From contig NZ_PUEJ01000014.1 in NCBI RefSeq assembly GCF_002982075.1, positions 1 to 64,000 on the forward strand: a DNA stretch of 64,000 nucleotides. Reading direction: 5' to 3'. The position numbers and the translations under genes are program-made. This DNA comes from Labrys okinawensis. GTDB taxonomy: Bacteria > Pseudomonadota > Alphaproteobacteria > Rhizobiales > Labraceae. Below, piece by piece: positions 15,896 to 25,828 of this stretch. A model generated the notes under the pieces. That model made no database searches and was not told where the DNA came from. It worked only from the letters and a program-made list of their open reading frames with translations. How positions within the stretch are numbered: position 1 is the stretch's first letter; every line of letters begins with the position of its first letter.

Positions 15896-16645
15896 TCAGC
15901 GTGCGCCGGCCGTGCCGGTACGCTTGGCGAGTGAACGCTCGAGGCTGCCGAGCGCATCATAGATGAGCACGGCCAGGAGCGCGACGATGATGCCGCCCTG
16001 CAGGATGTAGGCGGTGTTGGTGGTGGTGATGCCGGCCATGATCACTTCGCCGAGGCTCTTGGCGCCGACGGTGGAGCCGATGGTGGCCGTGCCGAGATTG
16101 ACCACGAAGGAAAGGCGTATCCCGGTCAGGATCACCGGGAGGGCGAGCGGCAGCTCGACCTTGGTGAGGCGCTGCCAGCCGGTCATGCCCATGCCGCGGG
16201 CTGCGTCGAGAGCCGTGGCCGGAACGCTCTTCAGGCCCGCCATGGTGTTTTCGAAGATCGGCAGCAATCCATAGAGCGTAAGGGCGAGCAAGGTCGGCTC
16301 CGCCCCGAAGCCGAGCGAGGGCACCGCGATGGCGAGCACGGCGATCGGCGGAAAGGTCTGGCCGATATTCACGATGGTCCGCGACAGCGGCAGGAACTCG
16401 GCGCCCGCCGGCCGCGTCACGAAGATGCCCGCCAGCAAGGCGAGCGCCCCGCCGATGAAGGTGGAGACGGCGACCAGGCCGAGATGGCTGAGGGAAAGGA
16501 ACAGGAGGCTGCCCTGGCGATAGACCGCCGGCGCCCCATTGTCGTTGAGGCCGGCCAGGATCGGCGCGAACAGCTCGGTGTCGAGCAGCAGGAGCAGCAG
16601 CAGGATAAGGGCGAGCGCCCTGGCGCCGTAACCGAGCCATTTCAT
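15896..16645 (-). CDS. yehW: ABC transporter permease, osmoprotectant type (YehW-like)
   Basis: A 249-residue permease of the OpuCB/YehW group with the loop ALDAARGMGMTGWQRLTKVELPLALPVILTGIR. About six hydrophobic segments begin with a Leu-only stretch at ~14-20. It is the fourth gene in an operon with the order binding protein, long permease, ATPase, short permease, the same order as E. coli yehZYXW. The substrate in this organism is open: betaine-like compounds, or a sulfur compound given cysE downstream. Confidence 0.85.
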   Translation of the reverse strand: MKWLGYGARALALILLLLLLLDTELFAPILAGLNDNGAPAVYRQGSLLFLSLSHLGLVAVSTFIGGALALLAGIFVTRPAGAEFLPLSRTIVNIGQTFPPIAVLAIAVPSLGFGAEPTLLALTLYGLLPIFENTMAGLKSVPATALDAARGMGMTGWQRLTKVELPLALPVILTGIRLSFVVNLGTATIGSTVGAKSLGEVIMAGITTTNTAYILQGGIIVALLAVLIYDALGSLERSLAKRTGTAGAR

Positions 16646-17604
16646 GCCGGGCTATCCTCGACGCGATGCGCATCGGCCCCGGCCAGGTCGAGGATGGCCG
16701 GCAGGGTGATGCGTCCGCGCGGCGTGCCGTCCGCCGCCGTGACGGGCAGGGCCTGCACCCGAGCCCACAGCAATTCGGAGAGCGCGTCGCGCAGTGTCGC
16801 ATTTTCCTGCACGGGCTTGCCCTCTGCGGTGCCCGGCTGCACGGAATCGGCCACCCTGAGCAGGGAGAGCAGGCGCAGCGAACGGTCGGGTCCGCCGATC
16901 AGGCGCTCGACGAAACCGGGCGCCGGATGGGTGAGGATCTCGGTCGGCGTGGCGTATTGCAGGAGCTTGCCGCCATCCATCACGCCGATGCGGTTGCCCA
17001 GCAGCATGGCCTCTTCCATGTCGTGGGTGACGAGGACAACGGTGATGCCGAGCCGGCGCTGCAGGGCGAGCAGGTCCTCCTGCGCCTTGGCGCGGATGAT
17101 CGGATCGAGCGCCCCGAAGGGTTCGTCCATCAGCAGCACGGCGGGCTCTGCTGCCAGGGCTCGGGCGACGCCGACGCGCTGCTGCTGGCCGCCGGACAAT
17201 TGATGCGGCAGTTTTTCGGCATAGAGGGCCGGGTCGAGATCGAACAGGCGGAGCAGTTCGTCGACGCGCCTGGCGATCCGCCCCTGGTCCCAGCCGAGCA
17301 GGCTCGGCACGGTGCCGATATTGCGGGCCACCGTCCAATGCGGGAACAGGCCGTGGCCCTGGATGGCATAGCCGATGCCGCGCCGCAGTTCCTCGCCCGA
17401 CAGGCCGGAGGTGTCCTGGCCGTTGATCAGCACGGTGCCCGTGGTCGGCTCGATCAGCCGGTTGATGATGCGCAGCAAAGTGGACTTGCCGCTGCCTGAG
17501 GTGCCGACCAGCACGGTGATCGTGCCGCGCTCGATGGTGAGCGAAACATTGTCGACGGCCAGCTGGGAGCCGAAACGGCGGCTGACTTGCCTGACTTCGA
17601 TCAT
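16642..17604 (-). CDS. yehX: ABC transporter ATP-binding protein, osmoprotectant type (YehX-like)
   Basis: A 320-residue ATPase with Walker A GTSGSGKST, Q-loop YAIQGHGLFPHWTV, signature LSGGQQQRVGVARAL and Walker B VLLMDEPFGALDPI. A C-terminal extension (~225-320) contains a partial CBS-like region typical of glycine-betaine ATPases. The start at 17604 is chosen because MIEVRQVSRRF begins the domain and its ATG overlaps the stop of the preceding permease by four bases. A longer in-frame extension upstream is a shadow of that permease gene. Confidence 0.9.
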   Translation of the reverse strand: MIEVRQVSRRFGSQLAVDNVSLTIERGTITVLVGTSGSGKSTLLRIINRLIEPTTGTVLINGQDTSGLSGEELRRGIGYAIQGHGLFPHWTVARNIGTVPSLLGWDQGRIARRVDELLRLFDLDPALYAEKLPHQLSGGQQQRVGVARALAAEPAVLLMDEPFGALDPIIRAKAQEDLLALQRRLGITVVLVTHDMEEAMLLGNRIGVMDGGKLLQYATPTEILTHPAPGFVERLIGGPDRSLRLLSLLRVADSVQPGTAEGKPVQENATLRDALSELLWARVQALPVTAADGTPRGRITLPAILDLAGADAHRVEDSPA

Positions 17605-18821
17605 GCGTGCCGTCCTTTGAGTGTATCGACGATGGCATCGAGGATGATGGCCGCCGAAAAGGCGAGGGCGATGGTGGGGATGGCGCCGAGCAGGACGAGA
17701 TCGATGGCGGTGGCGCCCATGCCGTTCTGCACATAGACGCCGAAGCCGCCGCCGCCGATCCAGGCCGCGATCGTGGCCAGGCCGATATTCTGCACCAGCA
17801 CGATGCGCACGCCCGTCAGGATCACTGGAAAGGCCAGCGGCAGTTCGACCTGGAACAGGCGCTGCCACTGCGTCATGCCCATGCCGCGGGCGGCATCCAC
17901 CACATTGGGAGAGACCGAATCCAGGCCGATCGCCGTGTTGGAGACCACCGGCAGCAGGGCATAGAGGAAAAGCGCGATCAGGGCCGGCGAGGAGCCGGTG
18001 CCGTGCACGCCGATGGCCTCGACGACGGGATAGGTTTTGGCCAGGTAGGTCAGCGGCGCGATCATCAGCCCGAACAGCGCCAGGGACGGGATCGTCTGGA
18101 TCATGTTCAGCGCCGGCAGCACCGCGCCGCGCAGCCCCTGGTGGCGCTGGCAGAGAATGCCGAGCGGCAGGCCGACGACGAGGGCGCCGAAAAGCGAAGC
18201 CAAGGCGAGTGTGACGTGCACCACGGCGTTTGCGGCGAAGCCCGAGCCGTTGGTGGCGTATTCCTTCATGATCGACAGCCCGTTCCAATGGCCGGAGAGC
18301 AGGAAGGCCAGGAAGACCGCCAGGGCGAGAACCAGGGCGACGACCCTCTGGAGCGGACGCAGCGCCAGCTTGACCAGCGCGTCGGTGAGCAGGATGGCAA
18401 AGGAGAAGGAGAGCAGCCAGAAGCCCGAGGCGGGACCGACCCGCGGCCGGGCACTGCCGGGTGGGATCAGGACTTGGGGTACCAGGCCGATCAGGATGGC
18501 AAGGAGCACCAGTGCACCGACGGCCAAGACGAGCCTGACGCGCGGCGAACTCCGGCGCAGGAGAGCGGCCAGGCAGAGGAGGAGCAGGGCGAGGCTGGCC
18601 CAGGCAAGCCCCGTGGGAAGCGCCTGGATGAAGCCGATGCCCTGGGCCTGGCCGATGCGGCTCGGCCGGAAATTGGCGAAAGGCAATGCCAGCGCCGAGG
18701 CCGCGATCACAGCCATGACGGCGCCGAGCTTGTCGAAGGCCAGGGCATTTTTGCCCGTGGCGACGGGCGGCGCCGGGAAAGCGCTGTTGTCGGCCTGTAC
18801 TTCCCCGGCGCTTGAACTCAC
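17601..18821 (-). CDS. yehY: ABC transporter permease, long osmoprotectant type (YehY-like)
   Basis: A 406-residue permease. The first ~190 residues add several hydrophobic segments before the standard permease domain (~200-406), which contains NMIQTIPSLALFGLMIAPL and the EAA loop VVDAARGMGMTQWQRLFQVELPLAFP. E. coli YehY has the same extended form. The start is GTG at 18821, overlapping the binding-protein stop (GTGA); no good SD is visible, so translation is likely coupled. Confidence 0.88.
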   Translation of the reverse strand: MSSSAGEVQADNSAFPAPPVATGKNALAFDKLGAVMAVIAASALALPFANFRPSRIGQAQGIGFIQALPTGLAWASLALLLLCLAALLRRSSPRVRLVLAVGALVLLAILIGLVPQVLIPPGSARPRVGPASGFWLLSFSFAILLTDALVKLALRPLQRVVALVLALAVFLAFLLSGHWNGLSIMKEYATNGSGFAANAVVHVTLALASLFGALVVGLPLGILCQRHQGLRGAVLPALNMIQTIPSLALFGLMIAPLTYLAKTYPVVEAIGVHGTGSSPALIALFLYALLPVVSNTAIGLDSVSPNVVDAARGMGMTQWQRLFQVELPLAFPVILTGVRIVLVQNIGLATIAAWIGGGGFGVYVQNGMGATAIDLVLLGAIPTIALAFSAAIILDAIVDTLKGRHA

Positions 18822-19771
18822 TTCACCAGGCCTTTCTTCTTCAGATAGTCGGCCGCCACGTCCTTGGCCGCCTCGCCATCGACCTGGATTCGGCCGTTTA
18901 GCTCCTGCAGCGTGGTGAGGTCGAGGCTGGCGAAGACCGGCTTCAGCCATTCGGCAATTTCGGGATGGGCCTTGAGCACGGATTCGCGAATGACCGGCGC
19001 CGGGGCGTAGACGGGCTGGACGGACTTGTCGTCGTCGAGCACCACGAGATTGCCGGCGGCGATGCCGCCATCCGTGCCATAGACCATGGCGGTGTTGACG
19101 CCGTCGGTCTGCTCGGCCGCCGCCTTGATGGTGGACGCGGTGTCGCCGCCGGAAAGCACCACGAGCTGGTCGGAAGAGAGTTTGAAGCTGTAGGTCGTCT
19201 GGAAGGCGGGCAGGGCGCCGGCGCTGTTGACGAACTCGGCGGAGGCGATCAGCTTCACCTTGCCGCCGCCCGTGACGAACTTGCCGAAATCGCCGAGCGA
19301 CTTCAGCTTGTTGGCATCGGCCAGGTCCTTGCGGACGGCGATGGCCCAGGTGTTGTTGGCGGGAGCAGGATCGAGCCACACCAGCTTGTTGGCGTCGTAG
19401 TCGAGCTTCTTGGCCTCGGCATAACCCTTGGCGGCGTCCTTCCACAGGCTGTCGTCGGCCTTGTTGAAGAAGAAGCCGGCATTGCCGGTATATTCGGGAT
19501 AGAGATCGATATCCCCGGCCACCAGCGCCTTGCGCACGATCGGCGTGGTGCCGAGCCCGACCCGATTGTTGACCGACAGCCCATGGGACTCCAGGACCTG
19601 CACGATCAGGTTTCCGAGCAGATTGCCCTCGGTGTCGATCTTGGAAGCAACGGTGACGTCGGCGGCCTGGGCGGCGCCGGCGGTTGCCATCATGGCCGCG
19701 GCGGCAACCCAGGATGTCAGCCGTGCCGCTCTCTTGCCGAAGAGGGAGCGCAGGGGGGATGAGAATGGCAT
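18818..19771 (-). CDS. yehZ: ABC transporter substrate-binding protein, OsmF/YehZ-like
   Basis: A 317-residue periplasmic protein with a Sec signal (cleavage near GAAQAAD) and an OpuAC/QAT-type binding fold: VASKIDTEGNLLGNLIVQVLESHGL, GDIDLYPEYTGNAGFFF and TDGGIAAGNLVVLDDDKSVQPVYAPAPVIRE. It starts the yehZYXW-cysE operon; AGAGGA precedes the ATG. Relatives bind glycine betaine, choline or related quaternary compounds, some with low affinity. Ligand identity here is uncertain, and the downstream cysE makes a sulfur-containing quaternary ligand worth considering. Confidence 0.88.
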   Translation of the reverse strand: MPFSSPLRSLFGKRAARLTSWVAAAAMMATAGAAQAADVTVASKIDTEGNLLGNLIVQVLESHGLSVNNRVGLGTTPIVRKALVAGDIDLYPEYTGNAGFFFNKADDSLWKDAAKGYAEAKKLDYDANKLVWLDPAPANNTWAIAVRKDLADANKLKSLGDFGKFVTGGGKVKLIASAEFVNSAGALPAFQTTYSFKLSSDQLVVLSGGDTASTIKAAAEQTDGVNTAMVYGTDGGIAAGNLVVLDDDKSVQPVYAPAPVIRESVLKAHPEIAEWLKPVFASLDLTTLQELNGRIQVDGEAAKDVAADYLKKKGLVK

Positions 19772-19910
19772 TTGTGGTCCTCTTGATGTCCTTTGAACGA
19801 CGCCGGAACTAGGAAGGGCTGTGCCGACGGTCGATGATTCAGATTCTGAAGTTGAGGGAGACCCCGTATGTGGTTGATCCGACTCCGGAACTCGGGCCGG
19901 CCGTCATTGT

Positions 19911-20204
19911 TCAGGCATCTCGTGCCGGCCCCGTCGCGAAGCTGGCGCAGAGCGCCGCGACACCGATCCACAGGCTGGCCGACCAATAGGTGACGATCGC
20001 CAGAGGATGGGTGCTGCGGCACAGCGATCTTGCAAGCTGGCAAATATCGCTGTTGCTGACAAGGCAGAGACTGGCATCGGGAAGCGAGAGATAGTTGTAG
20101 CCGATCACATCCCGGTAGGTCATCCACCACCAGGCGAAGGACAGCGCGACGATGACAGCCCCGGAGATCTGCAAAAGGCGAGTGAATACGGGCAGGGCAC
20201 TCAT
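19911..20204 (-). CDS. Small membrane protein at the end of the sulfur ABC operon
   Basis: 97 residues with two hydrophobic segments (~11-27, RLLQISGAVIVALSFAWWW, and ~69-86, AIVTYWSASLWIGVAALC). Between them is a short loop with three cysteines (CLVSNSDICQLARSLC). Its ATG overlaps the ATPase stop by four bases (ATGA), which is the main evidence it is real. I do not recognise the family. Position suggests an accessory of the importer or of the oxygenase pathway. It could also be a small thiol-containing redox component (weak inference). Confidence 0.7.
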   Translation of the reverse strand: MSALPVFTRLLQISGAVIVALSFAWWWMTYRDVIGYNYLSLPDASLCLVSNSDICQLARSLCRSTHPLAIVTYWSASLWIGVAALCASFATGPARDA

Positions 20205-20968
20205 GAAAGGCTCAGCCCGAGCGCCTGCAGGATCTCTCGGCGCAGATGAACCAGTTCCGTATCGTCGCGGTGGCGCGGATAGGGCTTGTCGACGGCAAAT
20301 TCCGCCTTGATGCGCGCGGGCCTGTCGGAGAACACGATCACGCGGGAGGCGAGCAGCAGGGCTTCCTCGACATCGTGGGTCACCAGCAGGGCGGTGAAGC
20401 CGGTGCGCTGCCAGAGCGACACCAATTCGTCCTGCAGGGCGAGGCGTGTCAGGGAATCGAGCTTGCCGAGGGGTTCGTCGAGCAGCAGCAGGGACGGGTC
20501 GTGCACCAGCGCCCGCGCCAGCGAGGCCCGCTGCGCCATGCCGCCGGAAAGCTGGTGGGGATAGGCGTCGGCGAAGCGCTCCAGACCGACCAGCGCCAGG
20601 GCCTGGCCGATGCGGTGGCGCTCGCGGGCGAGCACGCCGCGCGCCTCCAGCCCGGCCGCGACATTCTTGCGGACCGTCAGCCAGGGAAACAGGGTCGGGT
20701 CCTGAAAGACCAGGATGCGGGAGGGATCGGGGGCCATGACCGGCTGGCCGTCGGCCAGGATGGCGCCGGCGGCAGGCGGTTCGAGCCCGGCGATCAGACG
20801 CAGCAAGGTCGACTTGCCGCAGCCCGAGGGACCGAGCAGGGCGACGAACTCGCCGGGCTCGACCTTGAGGTCGACGCTGTCCAGCACGGGCAGATCTGCG
20901 CCGGAGAGATCGAAATGATGGCTGACGGCATGCACGTCGATGCCGATGCTGTGGCTCGATGCAGCCAT
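20201..20968 (-). CDS. ABC transporter ATP-binding protein (nitrate/sulfonate type)
   Basis: A 255-residue ATPase with Walker A GPSGCGKST, Q-loop FQDPTLFPWLTV, signature LSGGMAQRASLARAL and Walker B LLLLDEPLGKLD. It belongs to the SsuB/TauB/NrtD group. The start at 20968 (MAASSHSIGID) overlaps the permease stop by one base (TGATG). It energises the importer encoded by 20968-23016. Confidence 0.92.
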   Translation of the reverse strand: MAASSHSIGIDVHAVSHHFDLSGADLPVLDSVDLKVEPGEFVALLGPSGCGKSTLLRLIAGLEPPAAGAILADGQPVMAPDPSRILVFQDPTLFPWLTVRKNVAAGLEARGVLARERHRIGQALALVGLERFADAYPHQLSGGMAQRASLARALVHDPSLLLLDEPLGKLDSLTRLALQDELVSLWQRTGFTALLVTHDVEEALLLASRVIVFSDRPARIKAEFAVDKPYPRHRDDTELVHLRREILQALGLSLS

Positions 20969-21987
20969 CAGATGAAGCCCTTCTGCCAGGTAAGGAGGCG
21001 ATCGCGCAGCACGAAGAGCAGCTTCACGATGCCGGCGCAGATGACGGACATGATCAGCAGCGTGGCATAGACATTGGCATAGCCCGAATAGGCGGTCTGG
21101 AACTGGATGTACCAGCCGAGCCCGTATTTGGCGCCGAGCATCTCGGCGACCACCAGCACCGCGAAGGAATAATAGAGCCCCATGAACAGGCCGACGAAGA
21201 CATGCGGCAGGGAGGCGGGGATGGCGATGTTGCGGATCAGGTACCAGCTCCCGGCGCCGAAGATGCGGCTGACGTCGTAGAAGGCCCGGTTGACCGAGGC
21301 GACGCCGGAGGCTGTCAGGATGGCGACGGGTATGCCGGAGGCCAGCGCCACGATGAACACGCTCGCATCGAAGGTATTGGGGAAGAAATAGAAGGTGCAG
21401 GGGATCCAGGCCGTGGCCGGGATCGGGCCGATCAGCTTGAGGACGGGCATGCCCCAATAGCTGAAGCGCTTCGACCAGCCGAGCGCCACCCCGAGTGCAT
21501 AGCCGACGGCGATGCCCGAGAGAAAGCCGGCTGCCCACAGGCGCAGCGAATAGGCGATGCAGATCAGGAGGCGCTGGCTCTCGGTGACATAGACGTGGAG
21601 CAGGCCGTGCGGCGGCGAGAAGAACGGCTTGGGCAGCCATCCGGTCTTGGCCGTCGAGAGTTCCCACAGCGCCAGCCAGATGCCGATCGCCGCGAACCAG
21701 GGGCCGTAATGCAGGAGCGTGCGCCCCAGCCCGCCGAGGCGCTGGATGGTGAGGGCTAGCACGAGGAAGGCCAGCGAGGCCGTGCCGGCCAGGGCGGCGA
21801 ACAGCCCGGCGCTACCCCAGGGCACCACGTCGGGCAGGCCGATGGTGATCGCGGCCGTGGCCGCGAACGTTGCCGAGGCCAGGAGCCCATGTTTCCACAC
21901 GCGGTTCCAGAGCGCGGGCAGGGCGGCCCGTGACGGCGGCGTCGCCTCGAGGATCCCGGGAGTGGGTGCGCGCAGGGTGTCGCTCAT
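20968..21987 (-). CDS. ABC transporter permease (nitrate/sulfonate type)
   Basis: A 339-residue permease, longer than SsuC/TauC (~260-280) because of ~75 extra N-terminal residues with two or three added hydrophobic segments. The permease core is recognisable from LLHYGPWFAAIGIWLALWELS, the EAA-like loop NRAFYDVSRIFGAGSWYLIRNIAIPASLPHVFVG and LGAKYGLGWYIQFQ. It begins nine bases after the binding-protein gene. Confidence 0.9.
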   Translation of the reverse strand: MSDTLRAPTPGILEATPPSRAALPALWNRVWKHGLLASATFAATAAITIGLPDVVPWGSAGLFAALAGTASLAFLVLALTIQRLGGLGRTLLHYGPWFAAIGIWLALWELSTAKTGWLPKPFFSPPHGLLHVYVTESQRLLICIAYSLRLWAAGFLSGIAVGYALGVALGWSKRFSYWGMPVLKLIGPIPATAWIPCTFYFFPNTFDASVFIVALASGIPVAILTASGVASVNRAFYDVSRIFGAGSWYLIRNIAIPASLPHVFVGLFMGLYYSFAVLVVAEMLGAKYGLGWYIQFQTAYSGYANVYATLLIMSVICAGIVKLLFVLRDRLLTWQKGFI

Positions 21988-21996
21988 CGCAAGGCC

Positions 21997-23016
21997 TCAG
22001 GCGAGCAGGTTGATGGTGACCCGTTCGGCGAACTCCTTGGGATCGGTGGTGGGATCGAGCACCTTGACCAGCTTGAGGTCCTCGGCGGCGAGGCGGATCT
22101 GGTCGACCAGAGGCTGGCCGATCGGATGGTTGTGATAGACCAGCGTTCCCAGGATTTCGGTGAGCTGGGCGGCCGTCAGGCCGGCCGGCTTCAGCGTTTC
22201 GAAATACCACTGCGCCACCTCGTCGGGATGGCTGGCGGTATATTCGTGGATCTCGATATTCGCCTCGGCGAGGCGGCGCAGGGCGTCCCTGTTGGCATCC
22301 AGGAAGGGCCCGCTGGCGCCGAGGACGCAGCAGGTGTGGCCCTCGTAGAAGCCGGTCTGGGTGTCGGCGATCTTGGTGAAGCCGAACTGCTTTTCGATGG
22401 CCCAGGCCCAGGGGTCGAGATGGGCCGCGAGCTCGACGTCGCCCCGGTTCAGCGTCTCGCCGACCAGTTCGAAGGGCACGGCCTTCCAGGTCACGTCGGT
22501 TTCAGGGTCGAGCCCGGCCTTGGCGAAGCTGACCTGAAAGGCGACCTGGGGCGGGGCGCCGATGCCATAGGTGGCGATCGTCTTGCCCTTCGCGTCGGCC
22601 AGTGTCTTGATGCCGGAATCCTTGCGCGCCAGCAGGCGTTGGCAGCCGCCATGCGAGCCGACGAACAGCTTGACGTCGAAGCCCTGTTCGAGCGGTTTCA
22701 GCCAGTCGCCGATCAGCCCGGCGCCGGCATCGGCCTTGCCGGTGGCAAGGGCCTGGATCAGCGTCTGGCCGCTGGCGCCCTGATAGAACAGCTCGACATC
22801 GAGATTGTGCTTGGCATAGATGCCCTTCGCCGCGCCGAAGCCGAGCGGCGAATGGCAGGCGGCCACCTCCGTCCAGGCCAGGCGGATCTTGGGCGCGGGC
22901 GCCGCGATGGCCGGCGAGAGGATCCGTCCGCCGACGGCCCCGAGGGAAGCGAGGGCACCGGCCGCTCCGGCCAGTTTGAGCGCCTTGCGGCGCGAGAAAG
23001 CGGGAAGTCTGGACAT
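21997..23016 (-). CDS. ABC transporter substrate-binding protein (NMT1/SsuA-like), Tat signal
   Basis: 339 residues. The N-terminus SRRKALKLAGAAGALASLGA fits a twin-arginine signal, unlike the Sec signals of the neighbouring tau and ssu proteins. The mature part has NMT1/SsuA-like sequence (AKGIYAKHNLDVELFYQGASGQTLIQALATGKADAG, PFELVGETLNRGDVELAAHLDPWAWAIEK) but is clearly distinct from both TauA and SsuA. The ligand is unknown, probably an organosulfur compound given the oxygenase and metY upstream. The ATG at 23016 is chosen over 23025; neither SD is strong. Confidence 0.85.
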   Translation of the reverse strand: MSRLPAFSRRKALKLAGAAGALASLGAVGGRILSPAIAAPAPKIRLAWTEVAACHSPLGFGAAKGIYAKHNLDVELFYQGASGQTLIQALATGKADAGAGLIGDWLKPLEQGFDVKLFVGSHGGCQRLLARKDSGIKTLADAKGKTIATYGIGAPPQVAFQVSFAKAGLDPETDVTWKAVPFELVGETLNRGDVELAAHLDPWAWAIEKQFGFTKIADTQTGFYEGHTCCVLGASGPFLDANRDALRRLAEANIEIHEYTASHPDEVAQWYFETLKPAGLTAAQLTEILGTLVYHNHPIGQPLVDQIRLAAEDLKLVKVLDPTTDPKEFAERVTINLLA

Positions 23017-23051
23017 GGGTTCCATCCGGGGCCGGTAGGATATGAGGAGCA

Positions 23052-23101
23052 CTGTCATCCCCGGCGAGCGAAGCGAGGGAAGGGGATCCAAGGGATGACA
23101 G
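23052..23101. repeat. Palindrome between metY and the binding-protein gene
   Basis: CTGTCATCCC (23052-23061) pairs with GGGATGACAG (23092-23101), with further GC-rich pairing inside. It is an intra-operon REP-like hairpin. Confidence 0.7.
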
Positions 23102-23122
23102 GCGCTATTCTCGAGCGATGTT

Positions 23123-24454
<1,332 letters not shown>

Positions 24455-24497
24455 GCCAAGGGCTCCTGAAGCGTGGCTTTGAAGATCGAACCGAAGA

Positions 24498-25541
24498 TCA
24501 GTAGGCGGAGGCGACCTGCGCCGGCTTGCTGGCGTCGATGAGGTCGGGATGGTGGCGGCGGGCGACGTCGGGGTGGGAGCGCAGGCGACTCTTGAGATAG
24601 TTGCGCCCGGCCTCGCGGAAGAGCGGATTGAGCGGGTCCTGCGTCAGGCCGCGCGCCTCGACTGCCAACTCCGGTGCAAGCGTCAGCAGCGGTACCTCGG
24701 CGTCGAGATTGGCACCGAGGAAGAAGGGCACCGACAGCCGGTCGGTACCGGCCGGCGGAGAAACCACACGATGGACGTTGGCGCGCAGATAGCCGTTCGA
24801 CGCCAGTTCGAGGATCTCGCCGATATTGACGACGAAAGTGCCGGGGATGGGCGGGGCGTCGATCCAGCCCTGCTCACCTTCGACCTGAAGGCCGCCCTGC
24901 ACGTCTTGCAGCAGCAGGGTCAGGAAGCCTGAATCCTCGTGGGCGCCGACGCCCTGGTCGCCCTCGCTGGCATCGCGGCCGGGATAGCGCACGATCTTGA
25001 GGAGCTGGTTGGGCTCGGGCGTGTAGATCGGCTCGAAGGCATCGGCCTTCTGGCCCAAAGCGAGCGCGAAGGCGCTGAGGACGCGAATGCCGAGCTGGGT
25101 GATTTCCTGGAGATAGCACAGCGTGATGAGCTGCAATTCGGGCAGCGCTTCCGGCCATTGATTGGGGCCTTGCAGGCGATGCCAGGCCGGCGCGCTCGGA
25201 TCGAGGGGTCGAGCTTGCTTCTCGGCGCCGATGTCGACCTGCTCGCGCCAGTCGGGCTTGCCGCGCGTATGCTCGAAGCCGGCCCGGTTATAGCCGCGGA
25301 AATGGGGCGAGTTGATCATCTCGATCGCCAGCTTGTCCCGTTCGGGCAGGTCGAAGAAGCGCCGAGACAGGCGCAGGACATCGTCGATCAGCTGCTGGGG
25401 AACGCCGTGGCCGGTGAGATAGAAGAAGCCAGGGCCGCGCGCCGCCGCGCGCAAATCCTTCAGGAAGGCCGCGCGTTCCGCCGTTCCGGTGTCGAAGCGG
25501 CGGAAATCGAAGATGGGCAGGCTTTCGGCTGACGTCGTCAT
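24498..25541 (-). CDS. 2-oxoglutarate/Fe(II) oxygenase, isopenicillin-N-synthase family
   Basis: A 347-residue non-haem iron oxygenase with an N-terminal DIOX_N region (FDFRRFDTGT...GPGFFYLTGHGVP) and a jelly-roll core. The iron triad is visible as His201 and Asp203 (GAHEDSGF) with His257 (ANVHRVV), and the cosubstrate RxS is Arg268/Ser270. The family is IPNS/flavonoid-type, not TauD/AtsK-type. It heads an operon with metY and an ABC importer, and sulfur-regulon motifs lie 59 and 228 bases upstream. I infer C-S cleavage or S-oxygenation of an imported organosulfur compound; no substrate can be read from sequence. Confidence 0.88.
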   Translation of the reverse strand: MTTSAESLPIFDFRRFDTGTAERAAFLKDLRAAARGPGFFYLTGHGVPQQLIDDVLRLSRRFFDLPERDKLAIEMINSPHFRGYNRAGFEHTRGKPDWREQVDIGAEKQARPLDPSAPAWHRLQGPNQWPEALPELQLITLCYLQEITQLGIRVLSAFALALGQKADAFEPIYTPEPNQLLKIVRYPGRDASEGDQGVGAHEDSGFLTLLLQDVQGGLQVEGEQGWIDAPPIPGTFVVNIGEILELASNGYLRANVHRVVSPPAGTDRLSVPFFLGANLDAEVPLLTLAPELAVEARGLTQDPLNPLFREAGRNYLKSRLRSHPDVARRHHPDLIDASKPAQVASAY

Positions 25542-25599
25542 GGCATTGGACCGTCTGGTTGAATCTCGGTGTGAAATCGACCATGGCGATATTTATAAG

Positions 25600-25621
25600 T
25601 CAACTGATTTTATAGACTATA
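25600..25621. promoter_or_regulatory. Shared sulfur-regulon motif, oxygenase-operon side
   Basis: The core AACTGATTTTATAGACTATA aligns with the motif copies at 5293, 25769, 30485 and 33995. It is 59 bases upstream of the 2OG-oxygenase start (minus strand) and is followed by TATAGAATT, a possible -10-like sequence. Confidence 0.5.
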
Positions 25622-25768
25622 TAGAATTAAGGTGGCGATCTGCGGAGATAACAACGTTACAACAGAGGGTTAGCTGCCGGTTCGGAATCACGCCGCGAGC
25701 CACCCTCACAGGGAGGAGCGGCGCAGGTCGTGGCCAAAATCACGCAGCTGAAAGAGATGAATTAATTA

Positions 25769-25790
25769 TTGACTAAATCTATCAACTATT
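25769..25790. promoter_or_regulatory. Shared sulfur-regulon motif, ssuA side
   Basis: The core GACTAAATCTATCAACTA shows the GACTA-N8-AACTA direct repeat most clearly. It is 39 bases upstream of the ssuA start. The region 25542-25828 has no gene and is a divergent control region carrying two motif copies about 170 bases apart. Confidence 0.55.
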
Positions 25791-25828
25791 GGGATTATGG
25801 CGGCGGATATCCCCTGAAGGAAGAACTG

